From positions 150,958 through 214,957 of the forward strand of contig JAKLKQ010000002.1 in NCBI GenBank assembly GCA_023150555.1: DNA of 64,000 nt. Reading direction: 5' to 3'. Source of the stretch: Planctomycetota bacterium. Lineage in GTDB: Bacteria > Planctomycetota > SZUA-567 > H5-PLA8. Shown here piece by piece: positions 26,282 through 34,574 of this stretch. Both the position numbers and the translations under genes were made by a program. Each line of letters starts with the position of its first letter. The first letter of the stretch is position 1. The notes below the pieces were generated by a model. The model did no database searches, was not told the origin of the DNA, and was given only the letters and a program-made list of their open reading frames with translations.

Positions 26282-28150
26282 ATGGATTCCCGCCTGCGCC
26301 CCACCGGCCGCCACTTTTTCCTCCGCCCGCTGGATCTGGAACGCATCCGCGCGCTGAAGGGCGACCCGCGCTACGAAGCCCGCGTCGCGCAGGCGGTGAA
26401 GGAGTGCGAGCACTACCTTCGGACGCCGGTGCCCGAGTACGACGCCACGGACGACGAGAACACGCGCTGCTCGATCCTGCACCACGCCGCCATGCAGGAC
26501 ATGGCCATGCTGTACCTGCTGAGCGGCGAGGAGAAATACGCGCAGGCCTGCCGCCGCGACCTGCTGACGTACGTGAAGGTCAGCCGGAAGCACGGCGGGC
26601 GCTTGTCCGGCGCGTCGCTGGAAGAGGGCGCGATGAAGCGCAGCTTCCTGTTCGTCAACGAATGGCTGAGCGAGTTCTTCAGCGACGACGAGCGCGCCGC
26701 CGTCCGCGACATGGTCCTTAAGACCATTCCGCACCACGTCCACGAGATGGCGCGCTTCACGCTGCAGGGCAAGGTCGTGCAAAACCACCTGCAGCACGAC
26801 GGCACGGGCCTGGCCCTCGCAACACTGTACTACAACGATTTTCCGCAGAGCAGCCGCTGGGCGAAGCTCGCCACCGACGTCTGCGTGCAGTACGCGCAGG
26901 AGGCCTTCCATCCCGACGGCGCGCAAAACGAACTGGCGACCAGCTACCACACCGGCTGCGTCGAGGAAGTCGTCATCATCGGCCTCCTTATGCGCGACTT
27001 CGCCGGGCGCGACCTCTTCGGCGAACGATGGTACCGCGACGTGCTGGAACGCGGCATCGGCTGGCTGGCCTCGCTGGTCACGCCCGATGGCGGCGCCGTC
27101 CCCTTCAACGACAGCAGCGCCGGCTGCGAGCGCTGGTTCTTCCGCCTCGGCGCTTCGCTCTTCAATAGCCCGCACTACCAGGCCCTGGCCGACCATATCG
27201 CCGAACACGGCGCACGCGGCAGCAAGCACCCGTCGCTGCTCTACGATCTGCTCTTCTACGATCCCGGCGTGCCCAGCCGCATCGATGCCGGCGCGCGCAC
27301 CGTCTTCCCGCACAGCACCACCGTGGCCTTCCGCGACGGATTCGGCAGGGACGGCGGGCTGCTGGCCCAGAAGGCCGGGCGCTACACCGGCGGCCACGCG
27401 CACCATGACCGCCTGAATTTCGAATACTGGCACAAGGGCGCGCGCCTGCTGCGCGATCTGGGCGGGCAGCGCGGCGGCGACTGGGACATCTTCCGCGGCT
27501 TCTACCGGCAGAGTTCCTCGCACACCGTCGTGGCGATCCACGAACCTCAGGAGTTCGCCTTCGAGAGCAAGCACAAGGAGCGTGAAGACACCTTCCGCAC
27601 CGAGCACCGCGCCCACCGCCTCGCGCAGGGGCGCATCCTGCAGACCGCCGACGACGCAGGCGCTGCGCACACCGTCACGCAGGCGGACATCTACGACGGC
27701 GTGCGCCAGACCCGCACGCTCGTGTGGCTGAAGGCCAGCGGCGTGCTGGTGCTCCGCGACGTGCTCGAAAGCGCCGACGAGCATCCGTTCGAGCAGCTCT
27801 TCCAGGGCTGCGGCGAACTGGGCACAAGCGAAAAGGCCTTCGCCTTCGCCGGCAAGCCGTGGTCGCTCGCCGCGAGCGTCCTCGCGCCCGCCGAAGCCAA
27901 GACGATCGCGCGCAGGGCCCCGAAGGAGACCGTCGGCTCGCCGGCCTACGCCGCCGTCGCGCAGCGCGGCAGGGCCGTGACCTTCCTCACGCTGCTCGAG
28001 CCTTTCCAGGGCAAGCAGCCGGCCGCGCGGAAGCTGGATGCCGGCGGCAAGCTCGCCTTCTCCACCGGCGGCCACGCGGTCGCCGTGCAGTTCGACAACG
28101 GCCGCCTTTCCGTGCAGCTCGACGACCGAACCGTCTACAGCGACCGATAA
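26282..28150 (+). CDS. heparinase II/III-like protein
   Basis: A 622-residue protein. Residues ~15-330 are mostly helices in the alpha/alpha-toroid pattern. From ~355 there is a beta-sandwich domain with GRYTGGHAHHDRLNFEYW and ARLLRDLGGQ, which matches the hallmark of heparinase II/III C-terminal domains (GH.H.D.., then D.G). The usual Tyr/His catalytic residues could be provided by YHTGCVEE and this motif. Family members cut uronic-acid polysaccharides by beta-elimination. No signal peptide, so the substrate would be an imported oligosaccharide. RBS AGAAAGGA, fourteen bases after the previous gene. Confidence 0.85.
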   Translation: MDSRLRPTGRHFFLRPLDLERIRALKGDPRYEARVAQAVKECEHYLRTPVPEYDATDDENTRCSILHHAAMQDMAMLYLLSGEEKYAQACRRDLLTYVKVSRKHGGRLSGASLEEGAMKRSFLFVNEWLSEFFSDDERAAVRDMVLKTIPHHVHEMARFTLQGKVVQNHLQHDGTGLALATLYYNDFPQSSRWAKLATDVCVQYAQEAFHPDGAQNELATSYHTGCVEEVVIIGLLMRDFAGRDLFGERWYRDVLERGIGWLASLVTPDGGAVPFNDSSAGCERWFFRLGASLFNSPHYQALADHIAEHGARGSKHPSLLYDLLFYDPGVPSRIDAGARTVFPHSTTVAFRDGFGRDGGLLAQKAGRYTGGHAHHDRLNFEYWHKGARLLRDLGGQRGGDWDIFRGFYRQSSSHTVVAIHEPQEFAFESKHKEREDTFRTEHRAHRLAQGRILQTADDAGAAHTVTQADIYDGVRQTRTLVWLKASGVLVLRDVLESADEHPFEQLFQGCGELGTSEKAFAFAGKPWSLAASVLAPAEAKTIARRAPKETVGSPAYAAVAQRGRAVTFLTLLEPFQGKQPAARKLDAGGKLAFSTGGHAVAVQFDNGRLSVQLDDRTVYSDR

Positions 28151-28161
28151 GGGAGCGAACC

Positions 28162-29967
28162 ATGAACGACTTCACGGGCGACCTAGTACGCCTCGAGATC
28201 AAGCTGGCCGAGCACGTGCGCAAGCTGGGCCCGCGCCTGCTGGAAGCGCCCAAAGGTTCGGCGGGCTCGCTGAACTCCGGCGACTTCGGGCACTTCAACT
28301 ACAAGCTGCCCTCGTACCTGCTCGCGCATCTGTACCAGCTCGACCACCCCGCCAATACGCTGAAGGGGCAGGCCTGGTGCGCGGACCTGGCCATCGGCCT
28401 GGTGGATTACTGGGTCGACGACCTCGTGCTGACGAAGCAGAAGGGCGAACGCACCAACACCTCCGAATGGCCCATCTATGCCGCGCAGGCGGTGATGAAC
28501 TTCCTTGGACCATTGGTCGACGACAAGCGCAAGGCCCGCTGGCGCGGCTTCGTCGAGAACTACATCGAATACGCATTGCAGAAGCCCTTCGGCTTCACCG
28601 CGCCCAACCACGAAGCCTGGCGTTCGTTGGCTCTGTACTACGCGGGCCAGAACTTCGACCGGCCGGAATGGTGCGAGACGGCGCTCTTCTTCGTCCGGCA
28701 GTTCGCCGAGTTTCAGACCGAGGAAGGCTTCTGGGAAGAGGGCCGCCACCACGGACCTTCCATGCGCTACAACAACGTCTGCCTCGCGGGCCTGGCCATG
28801 CTTTACCGTCACAGCGGCGACGAGACCGTCGGCGCGGCCGCCAAGCGCCTCGCAACCTTCATGTCCACCTACACGCACCCCGACGCCACCACCGTCGGCG
28901 CCTTCGACGGCCGCCAGTCGACCAGCTTGGCGTACTACGCGCCGGTCGCGCCCGGCTTCGACCTGGTGCCGACCGGCCGCACGCTCAACGCGCGCGGCAT
29001 CGAACTCTGGCACAAGATCGGGCGCTTCGAAAACGTGAAGTACTTCTCGAACTCGCTCTGGTACGGCATGTTCAGCTCGATGTTCTACGGCGCGGCCTGC
29101 CACTATTACACGCAGATGATTCCCGAATCCGAACGCGCCGCCTCCATCGCCGACGGAAAGGATCTGCCCGTCGACCGCGACGGCACCGTCGAACGCCACA
29201 GCGCGACCTTCGACGGGCTCGTTCACCGAAAGAGCGCCTGGTCCGTGGCACTCAGCAGCCAGAACAGCGACGTGCCGATCCAAAACGCCAGCGTGTACCG
29301 CCTCGACCGCCAGTCGCGCATCGAACTCTGGAACGCGAAGACCGGCCTGCTGGTCGGCGGCGGGCACAACCGCAAGGACGCGGAGATCCCCTACGCGAAT
29401 GTAGTGATGGACACCGGCTTTAGCGGACCTGCCGAATACGGCGTCGTGCAGAATCAGGAAGGCGGCGAAAACGACGCGCGCCGGCGCTACTTCATCCCGC
29501 GCTGGACGCGTTCGCGCGTCGTGGACGGCAAGCCGGAACTCGAGGTTATCTTCGCGCACGGCACCGTCCGCTTCCGAATCGAGGTCGCGGCGGCCAACCG
29601 CGCCGTCATCGACGCCTCGTGGAACGTGCGTATGCTCGACCGCCTGAACATTCAGCTCCCGCTGGTCGTCTGGCGCGGCGCGACGCTGAGCGCCGACGGG
29701 CAAGCACAAACCGGCGGCGAAGCCCAATCGGTGGCCGTCGCGAAGAAACTCTGCGCCGAAGGCGGGCCCTACGGAAGCCGCGTCACGCTTACCGTTCCGA
29801 AGGGCGCCGACGCGAAGGTCCACTACCCGCTGCCGCTGCTGCGCGACTACGGCGGCACCTCCAGCGGCGAAGACGAAATGGTCCCGCCGTTCGAGATCGC
29901 ACTGCTGAGTTGCCAGTGGACGAAGTTTGCGAACGAAGGCTCCGCGCGCTTCGAGCTCTCGTTCTAG
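28162..29967 (+). CDS. paralogue 1 of 3: predicted alpha/alpha-toroid plus beta-sandwich carbohydrate enzyme
   Basis: A 601-residue protein. Residues ~1-300 are helical repeats resembling an alpha/alpha toroid, with the strongly conserved GFWEEGRHHGPSMRY (about 190-205). The remainder is strand-rich, with VALSSQNSDVP, RLDRQSRIELWNA and GGGHN. This order of toroid then beta sandwich is shared with polysaccharide lyases and glycoside hydrolases such as heparinase II/III-type proteins, but I cannot place it in a named family. No signal peptide. Same motifs, order and length in the next two genes, so it belongs to a tandem triplication. RBS GGGAG before the ATG. A role on the same saccharide as the heparinase-like neighbour is inferred. 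Confidence 0.7.
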   Translation: MNDFTGDLVRLEIKLAEHVRKLGPRLLEAPKGSAGSLNSGDFGHFNYKLPSYLLAHLYQLDHPANTLKGQAWCADLAIGLVDYWVDDLVLTKQKGERTNTSEWPIYAAQAVMNFLGPLVDDKRKARWRGFVENYIEYALQKPFGFTAPNHEAWRSLALYYAGQNFDRPEWCETALFFVRQFAEFQTEEGFWEEGRHHGPSMRYNNVCLAGLAMLYRHSGDETVGAAAKRLATFMSTYTHPDATTVGAFDGRQSTSLAYYAPVAPGFDLVPTGRTLNARGIELWHKIGRFENVKYFSNSLWYGMFSSMFYGAACHYYTQMIPESERAASIADGKDLPVDRDGTVERHSATFDGLVHRKSAWSVALSSQNSDVPIQNASVYRLDRQSRIELWNAKTGLLVGGGHNRKDAEIPYANVVMDTGFSGPAEYGVVQNQEGGENDARRRYFIPRWTRSRVVDGKPELEVIFAHGTVRFRIEVAAANRAVIDASWNVRMLDRLNIQLPLVVWRGATLSADGQAQTGGEAQSVAVAKKLCAEGGPYGSRVTLTVPKGADAKVHYPLPLLRDYGGTSSGEDEMVPPFEIALLSCQWTKFANEGSARFELSF

Positions 29968-29983
29968 CCGCGAGGTTCCGGCC

Positions 29984-31765
29984 GTGCTTGACCCGATCGC
30001 CGAACTGGTCCGCTTCGAGGTCCGCTTCGCCGAACGCTTCCGCGGCCTTCGCAAAGCGGTGCTCGACGCGCATCCCGACGAGGACGGGCACGCCTCACCT
30101 TTCTCCGATTACGGATACAAGTGGCCCGCGTACACGCTTGCGCACCTCTTCACGCTCGAGCATCCCGACAATTCGCTTCGCAACGCGTCGTGGTGCGCCG
30201 AGCTGGCGATGGAGCTCGTTGACAAGTCTGTCGAATGCTGGCACCACCGCCGCGATGCCAGCCAGCCGATCAGCTCGCGCGAGGTCCCGCATTACATCGT
30301 GCCGTACGTGCTCGAGGCGCTCGGCGAAGCCATCACACCCGAACGCCGCGCGCGCTGGCTCGAACACGAGAGCGTCTACGCGGAGATGGCACTCCAGCGG
30401 CCCGAAGGCTACACGGCGCCCTACCACGACTCGTGGCGCATGACGGCGCTGTACCGGCTCGGCGAGGTCCTCGAAAAGCCCGGCTGGCGCGAAATGGGCG
30501 TCTTCCTCTTCAAGCGCATGCTCGGCATTCAGACCGCGGAGGGCTTCTGGGAAGACGGCCGCCACCACGGGCCGTCGATGCGCTACTGCGGACTGATGCT
30601 GCCGTCGCTGGCGTGGATGTACCGCTGGACCGGCGACGAGGGCTTCGGCGAGGCGGCGCGGCGCCTGGGCATCTTCATGGCCACCTGCACGCATCCAGAC
30701 ACCATCACCGTAGGCAGCTTCGACGGCCGCAACAGCAACGTGTTGGCCTTCTTTCCCACCTGCGCGGGCTTCGAGTTGACGCCGCTGGGCCGCGCCTTCA
30801 CCGCGCGCGCGTTCAAGCTCTGGCACGAGTTGAAGATGTTCGAGGACCTCGACCGGACCGCGCAGTCGACGCGCGATCTGGTTCGCGTGGGCTTCTATGC
30901 CGCGGACACCTGCCGCTACCTTCAGAAGTTTGCACCGAACCCGGCGGATGCCGCCGACGATGCGGGCAAGCTTCCGGTGGACGCGGACATCGTTCTCGAG
31001 AACCACAGCGCCGAGTTCGACGGCCTGATTCGCCGCGAAGGTCCGTGGTGCGTGGCGCTCAGCAGCCAGAACAGCGAAGTGCCCAAGATTACCGACAGCC
31101 CCTACCGCCTCGACCGCCAGTCGCGCATCGAACTCTGGCATGCGGAAGCGCGCCTGATGCTCGGCGGCGGACACAACATGCCCGGGCGCGACGTGCCGTA
31201 CGCCACGGCCGTCGTCGATACCGGCCATTGCGGCGCTTCGGCCTTCGGGCGGCTGCCTGCGAAACTCAGCCAGCGCGACCGCCTCTCGTATTTCATGCCG
31301 CGCCGCGCGATCACTCGAATGGAAGGCCGCGCTCCGGTGCTCGAGCTGGTCTTCGGCCATGGCGTGGTCCGCTTCCGCTTCGACCTGAGTTCACCGAAGC
31401 GCGCCGTCATCGCGGCGGAGTGGGATCTGCGCCACGTCGAACGCCTGGCGCTGCAATTGCCGCTTGTCGTCTGGCAGGATTCGCGGCTCGCCGTGGACGA
31501 AAGGCCTTGCGAACGGGCTACGTACGCATTGCACGAGATCAAAAAATCCGTCGCACTCTCCGGCGGCCCGTTCGGAAAGCCGTTCAAGCTTTTCGTGCCG
31601 GCGGGCGTGCCCGCGCGCCTGCACTTCCCGCTGGAGCTGGAGCAGTTCCACATGTCAGGGAACCCGGACGACCCGGTCAAGCAGCCCTTCAGCATCGCAT
31701 TGGTCAGCAGCCAATGGACGAATCCCGCACGCCAGGACACTGCGCGTTTCGTCCTCGATCTTTGA
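29984..31765 (+). CDS. paralogue 2 of 3: predicted alpha/alpha-toroid plus beta-sandwich carbohydrate enzyme
   Basis: A 593-residue paralogue of the gene before it. It keeps GFWEDGRHHGPSMRY, VALSSQNSEVP, RLDRQSRIELWHA and GGGHN, plus the C-terminal SSQW closing segment, while surface-like regions differ widely. The divergence points to an old duplication and separate specificities rather than a recent copy. I chose the GTG at 29984, with GAGG eight bases upstream, because the frame upstream overlaps the previous stop and lacks family sequence. No signal peptide. Probably co-transcribed with its neighbours (16 bases apart). Confidence 0.7.
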   Translation: MLDPIAELVRFEVRFAERFRGLRKAVLDAHPDEDGHASPFSDYGYKWPAYTLAHLFTLEHPDNSLRNASWCAELAMELVDKSVECWHHRRDASQPISSREVPHYIVPYVLEALGEAITPERRARWLEHESVYAEMALQRPEGYTAPYHDSWRMTALYRLGEVLEKPGWREMGVFLFKRMLGIQTAEGFWEDGRHHGPSMRYCGLMLPSLAWMYRWTGDEGFGEAARRLGIFMATCTHPDTITVGSFDGRNSNVLAFFPTCAGFELTPLGRAFTARAFKLWHELKMFEDLDRTAQSTRDLVRVGFYAADTCRYLQKFAPNPADAADDAGKLPVDADIVLENHSAEFDGLIRREGPWCVALSSQNSEVPKITDSPYRLDRQSRIELWHAEARLMLGGGHNMPGRDVPYATAVVDTGHCGASAFGRLPAKLSQRDRLSYFMPRRAITRMEGRAPVLELVFGHGVVRFRFDLSSPKRAVIAAEWDLRHVERLALQLPLVVWQDSRLAVDERPCERATYALHEIKKSVALSGGPFGKPFKLFVPAGVPARLHFPLELEQFHMSGNPDDPVKQPFSIALVSSQWTNPARQDTARFVLDL

Positions 31766-31781
31766 ACGAAAGGGAACGGTC

Positions 31782-33569
31782 GTGAAAGAAGACATCACCC
31801 AACTGGTTCGCTACGAGGTGCAGCTTGCCGAGACCATTCGCGCCGAGAGCGACCAAGTCCTGGAAGCCCCGGCCGAAGGCGCGCCCGACGAGACGTACTT
31901 CAGCTCCTACAATTTCCGTTTTGGCGCGTATCTTTTCGCGCACCTGCACCGCTTCAAGCACTCGGACAACCCGCACCACAAGGCCGAATGGTGCGCCGAG
32001 CTGGCCATGCGCTTCGTGGACAAGTTCGTCGAGGACTACCGCGAGCAACTGCGCCAGGGCAAGCGCGTCAGCACCGGCGAGTGGCCGCACTTCATCACCG
32101 CGGAGGTCTGCGATTGGCTGCGCGACAAAATTCCATCCGACCGCAAGGCCGCGTGGCTCGAGCACGAGACCGCGTGGGCCGAGCAAGCGTGCGAACGGCC
32201 ATTCGGATTCACCGCGCCCAACCACGACGCGTGGCGCATCGCCTCGCTGTACCGACTCGGCCAGGCGCTCGACCGGCCGAAGTGGTGCGAGACCGCGCTC
32301 TTCCTCGCGCGGCAGATCATCGAGTACCAGACCGAGGAAGGCTTCTGGGAGGAAGGCCGGCACCACGGTCCTTCGATGCGCTACTGCGCGCTCATGCTCA
32401 GCGGCCTCGCCTGGACCTACCGGCTTTCCGGCGAAAAGCGCATCGGCCACGCGGCGCGGCGCCTGGCCGAGTTCATGGCGACCTACACGTTTCCCGACGC
32501 GACCACGGTGGGCTGTTTCGACGGGCGGCAGCAAATGGGACTCGGCTTCTTCCCGCTCTGCCCGGGCCTGGAGCTGACGCCGCTCGGGCGCACGCTCAAC
32601 GCCCGCTCGATGCAGCTCTGGCGCGATGCCGGCCGGTTCGAGGACATCCGCCGCATCGCGCCTTCCCGGCGCAACGCGTTTCAGATGGGATTTTTCCTTC
32701 CGATGCAGATCGAGTACTTCGCCGAACGCCTGCCCGATCCCGAACGCGCGCCCGCCTTGGCCGAAGACGCGCCCCTGCCCATCGAACGCGACGGTTCGCT
32801 GGAACACCACTCGACGCAGTTCGACGGACTGCTTCACCGCCGCGGGCCGTGGGTGCTTGCGCTATCGAGCCAGAACAGCGACATCCCCAAGGACGCGCAA
32901 AGCGTATTCCGGCTCGAACGGCAGTCGCGCATCGAGCTCTGGCACGCGAACGCGCGCCTGGTCATCGGCGGCGGGCACAACCTCGGGCTGGCGCCGCTGC
33001 CGTTGGCCAACGCCGTCGTGGACACCGGCCATGCCGGCGCCGCCGAGTTCGGCGTGATGGGCACCGACGACTGGCACCACCGCTTCCGTTATTACGCTCC
33101 GCGCCTAGCGCGCAGCACCGTCATCGAAGGACGGCCCGAGCTGACGCTGGTCTTCGCGCACGCGACGATCCGCTTCCGCTTCGCGTTTCCCGACGCGAAC
33201 AGGGTGCAGATCGATGCCAAGTGGGAGACGATGAACGTCCAGCGCCTTTGCTTGCAGCTCCCCCTGATCGCCTGGCGCGGCTCGAAGGTGGCGGCCGACG
33301 GGGAAGAACTCGGCCGGGAAAACCAGGCCGCGCACATGGTTTCCCGCGCCGTGCGGATCGAGGGCAGCGCCTTCGGCGGCAAGATCCGGATCAAGCCGCC
33401 CTATGGTACCGAATCGGTGCTCCATTACCCTCTTGCGGCGATGAAGACCTACGGCATGGAACCGGCCGACGACCCCTTCCTGCCGACACACGACCTGGCA
33501 CTCTTAAGCAGTATGTGGCGGGATCCGGCGCGAAACGGCGAGGCGCAATGGACTGTCGAGGTCACGTAG
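31782..33569 (+). CDS. paralogue 3 of 3: predicted alpha/alpha-toroid plus beta-sandwich carbohydrate enzyme
   Basis: A 595-residue paralogue. It keeps GFWEEGRHHGPSMRY, ALSSQNSDIP, RLERQSRIELWHA and GGGHN. Its N-terminal half looks closest to paralogue 1 (GFTAPNHDAW, DRPKWCETALF), while the LTPLGR region resembles paralogue 2. It starts at GTG with AAAGGGA upstream, sixteen bases after the previous stop, and ends nine bases before a convergent methyltransferase, so it closes the operon. No signal peptide. Function as for the other copies: predicted, not shown. Confidence 0.7.
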   Translation: MKEDITQLVRYEVQLAETIRAESDQVLEAPAEGAPDETYFSSYNFRFGAYLFAHLHRFKHSDNPHHKAEWCAELAMRFVDKFVEDYREQLRQGKRVSTGEWPHFITAEVCDWLRDKIPSDRKAAWLEHETAWAEQACERPFGFTAPNHDAWRIASLYRLGQALDRPKWCETALFLARQIIEYQTEEGFWEEGRHHGPSMRYCALMLSGLAWTYRLSGEKRIGHAARRLAEFMATYTFPDATTVGCFDGRQQMGLGFFPLCPGLELTPLGRTLNARSMQLWRDAGRFEDIRRIAPSRRNAFQMGFFLPMQIEYFAERLPDPERAPALAEDAPLPIERDGSLEHHSTQFDGLLHRRGPWVLALSSQNSDIPKDAQSVFRLERQSRIELWHANARLVIGGGHNLGLAPLPLANAVVDTGHAGAAEFGVMGTDDWHHRFRYYAPRLARSTVIEGRPELTLVFAHATIRFRFAFPDANRVQIDAKWETMNVQRLCLQLPLIAWRGSKVAADGEELGRENQAAHMVSRAVRIEGSAFGGKIRIKPPYGTESVLHYPLAAMKTYGMEPADDPFLPTHDLALLSSMWRDPARNGEAQWTVEVT

Positions 33570-33578
33570 AAACGAAAT

Positions 33579-34565
33579 TCATTGCGCCGGCTTGCGCCCA
33601 ACGCCCGCCCAACTGACCTTCTGCACCCACGACAGCGTCGGCGTTGAGATCTTCGCGGTCTCGAACCACGCCGCGACCTCGTCCTTGCGCAGGTAAAACG
33701 CCGTCGGCGCAATCAGGTGATCGTAGACGATGTGCCGGGCTTCGGCGAAGCCGAGGTCCTTCAAGTAAAGCATATAGTCCGCGTAGAAAGGCTTCCATCC
33801 GACCCAACGCGCGGGCACGTAGACGAGGTGGATGCCGCAGAAGATCACCGTCGCAAGCACCCAAGCGATCGCCCGCACCATCCACGAAGGCAGGTGCCGC
33901 GTGATGCCGATGCGCAGCGGATTGACGACCTTCACGATCCACCAATTGTTTTCGCGTCCATACACCCAGCACGCCACCGTTCCTCCGGCGCGCACCTGCT
34001 GCGTCATCGACTGGAAACTCTTCGCCGGATCGGGCGTGTGGTGCAACACGCCGACGGAGTACGCGAGGTCAAAATTGCCTTTGAGCGGCAAACGATATAT
34101 GTCGGCCTGGACGACATGGACATTCTCAAGGTCTCGGGTATTGGCGAAGGCCACGTCGACGGCCTCGCTGAGGTCCACGCCGACTATCTGCGCGGTGCCG
34201 AACTGCGCCGCGACGCGCAGGTGCCGGCCCTTGCCGCAGCCGCAGTCGAGCACCGTCTTACCTTTGAAATCCTCGGGCTGCAGCGGCTGGACCCAGCGCA
34301 GGAACTGCCAGCGGTAACGTTCGTCGTCAATGTCCTTCCAAAGCTTCCACGACTGCCCGAAGTTCTTCGCCGTCAGCGCCATGTCCTCGGGCAGGGCGTC
34401 GGGCAGCATGCGCGGCACGCCGCCGATGACGAGGAACTCCTTCCTGCAGCCGCTGCAGCGCAGCTTGCCGGACAGAATCTCTTCGTCCTCGCGCGTCTCG
34501 GCGTCGATCGCCAGGTCGCCGCGGCACATGGGGCAGCAGAGCAGTTCCAGCAACGATTCGCGCAT
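33579..34565 (-). CDS. zinc-ribbon SAM methyltransferase with membrane segment
   Basis: A 328-residue protein. Residues 1-60 form a Trm112-like zinc ribbon with C11-x2-C14 and C37-x2-C40. Residues ~90-215 are a class I methyltransferase with VLDCGCGKGRHL (motif I), GVDLSEAV, DIYRLPLKGNFDLAYSVGVLHH. A hydrophobic segment (about 231-255) may anchor it to the membrane. Such proteins often methylate sugars in surface-polysaccharide clusters. It is the last gene of a leftward set with AsnB-type and GT2 proteins, nine bases after AsnB, which supports a surface-glycan role. Confidence 0.8.
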   Translation of the reverse strand: MRESLLELLCCPMCRGDLAIDAETREDEEILSGKLRCSGCRKEFLVIGGVPRMLPDALPEDMALTAKNFGQSWKLWKDIDDERYRWQFLRWVQPLQPEDFKGKTVLDCGCGKGRHLRVAAQFGTAQIVGVDLSEAVDVAFANTRDLENVHVVQADIYRLPLKGNFDLAYSVGVLHHTPDPAKSFQSMTQQVRAGGTVACWVYGRENNWWIVKVVNPLRIGITRHLPSWMVRAIAWVLATVIFCGIHLVYVPARWVGWKPFYADYMLYLKDLGFAEARHIVYDHLIAPTAFYLRKDEVAAWFETAKISTPTLSWVQKVSWAGVGRKPAQ

Positions 34566-34574
34566 CCGTCCCTC

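Noticed and set aside
22825..33569. Insertion sequence or recent mobile element around the carbohydrate locus
   Set aside because: No transposase, terminal inverted repeats or target duplications seen. The triplicated genes are too diverged for recent copying.
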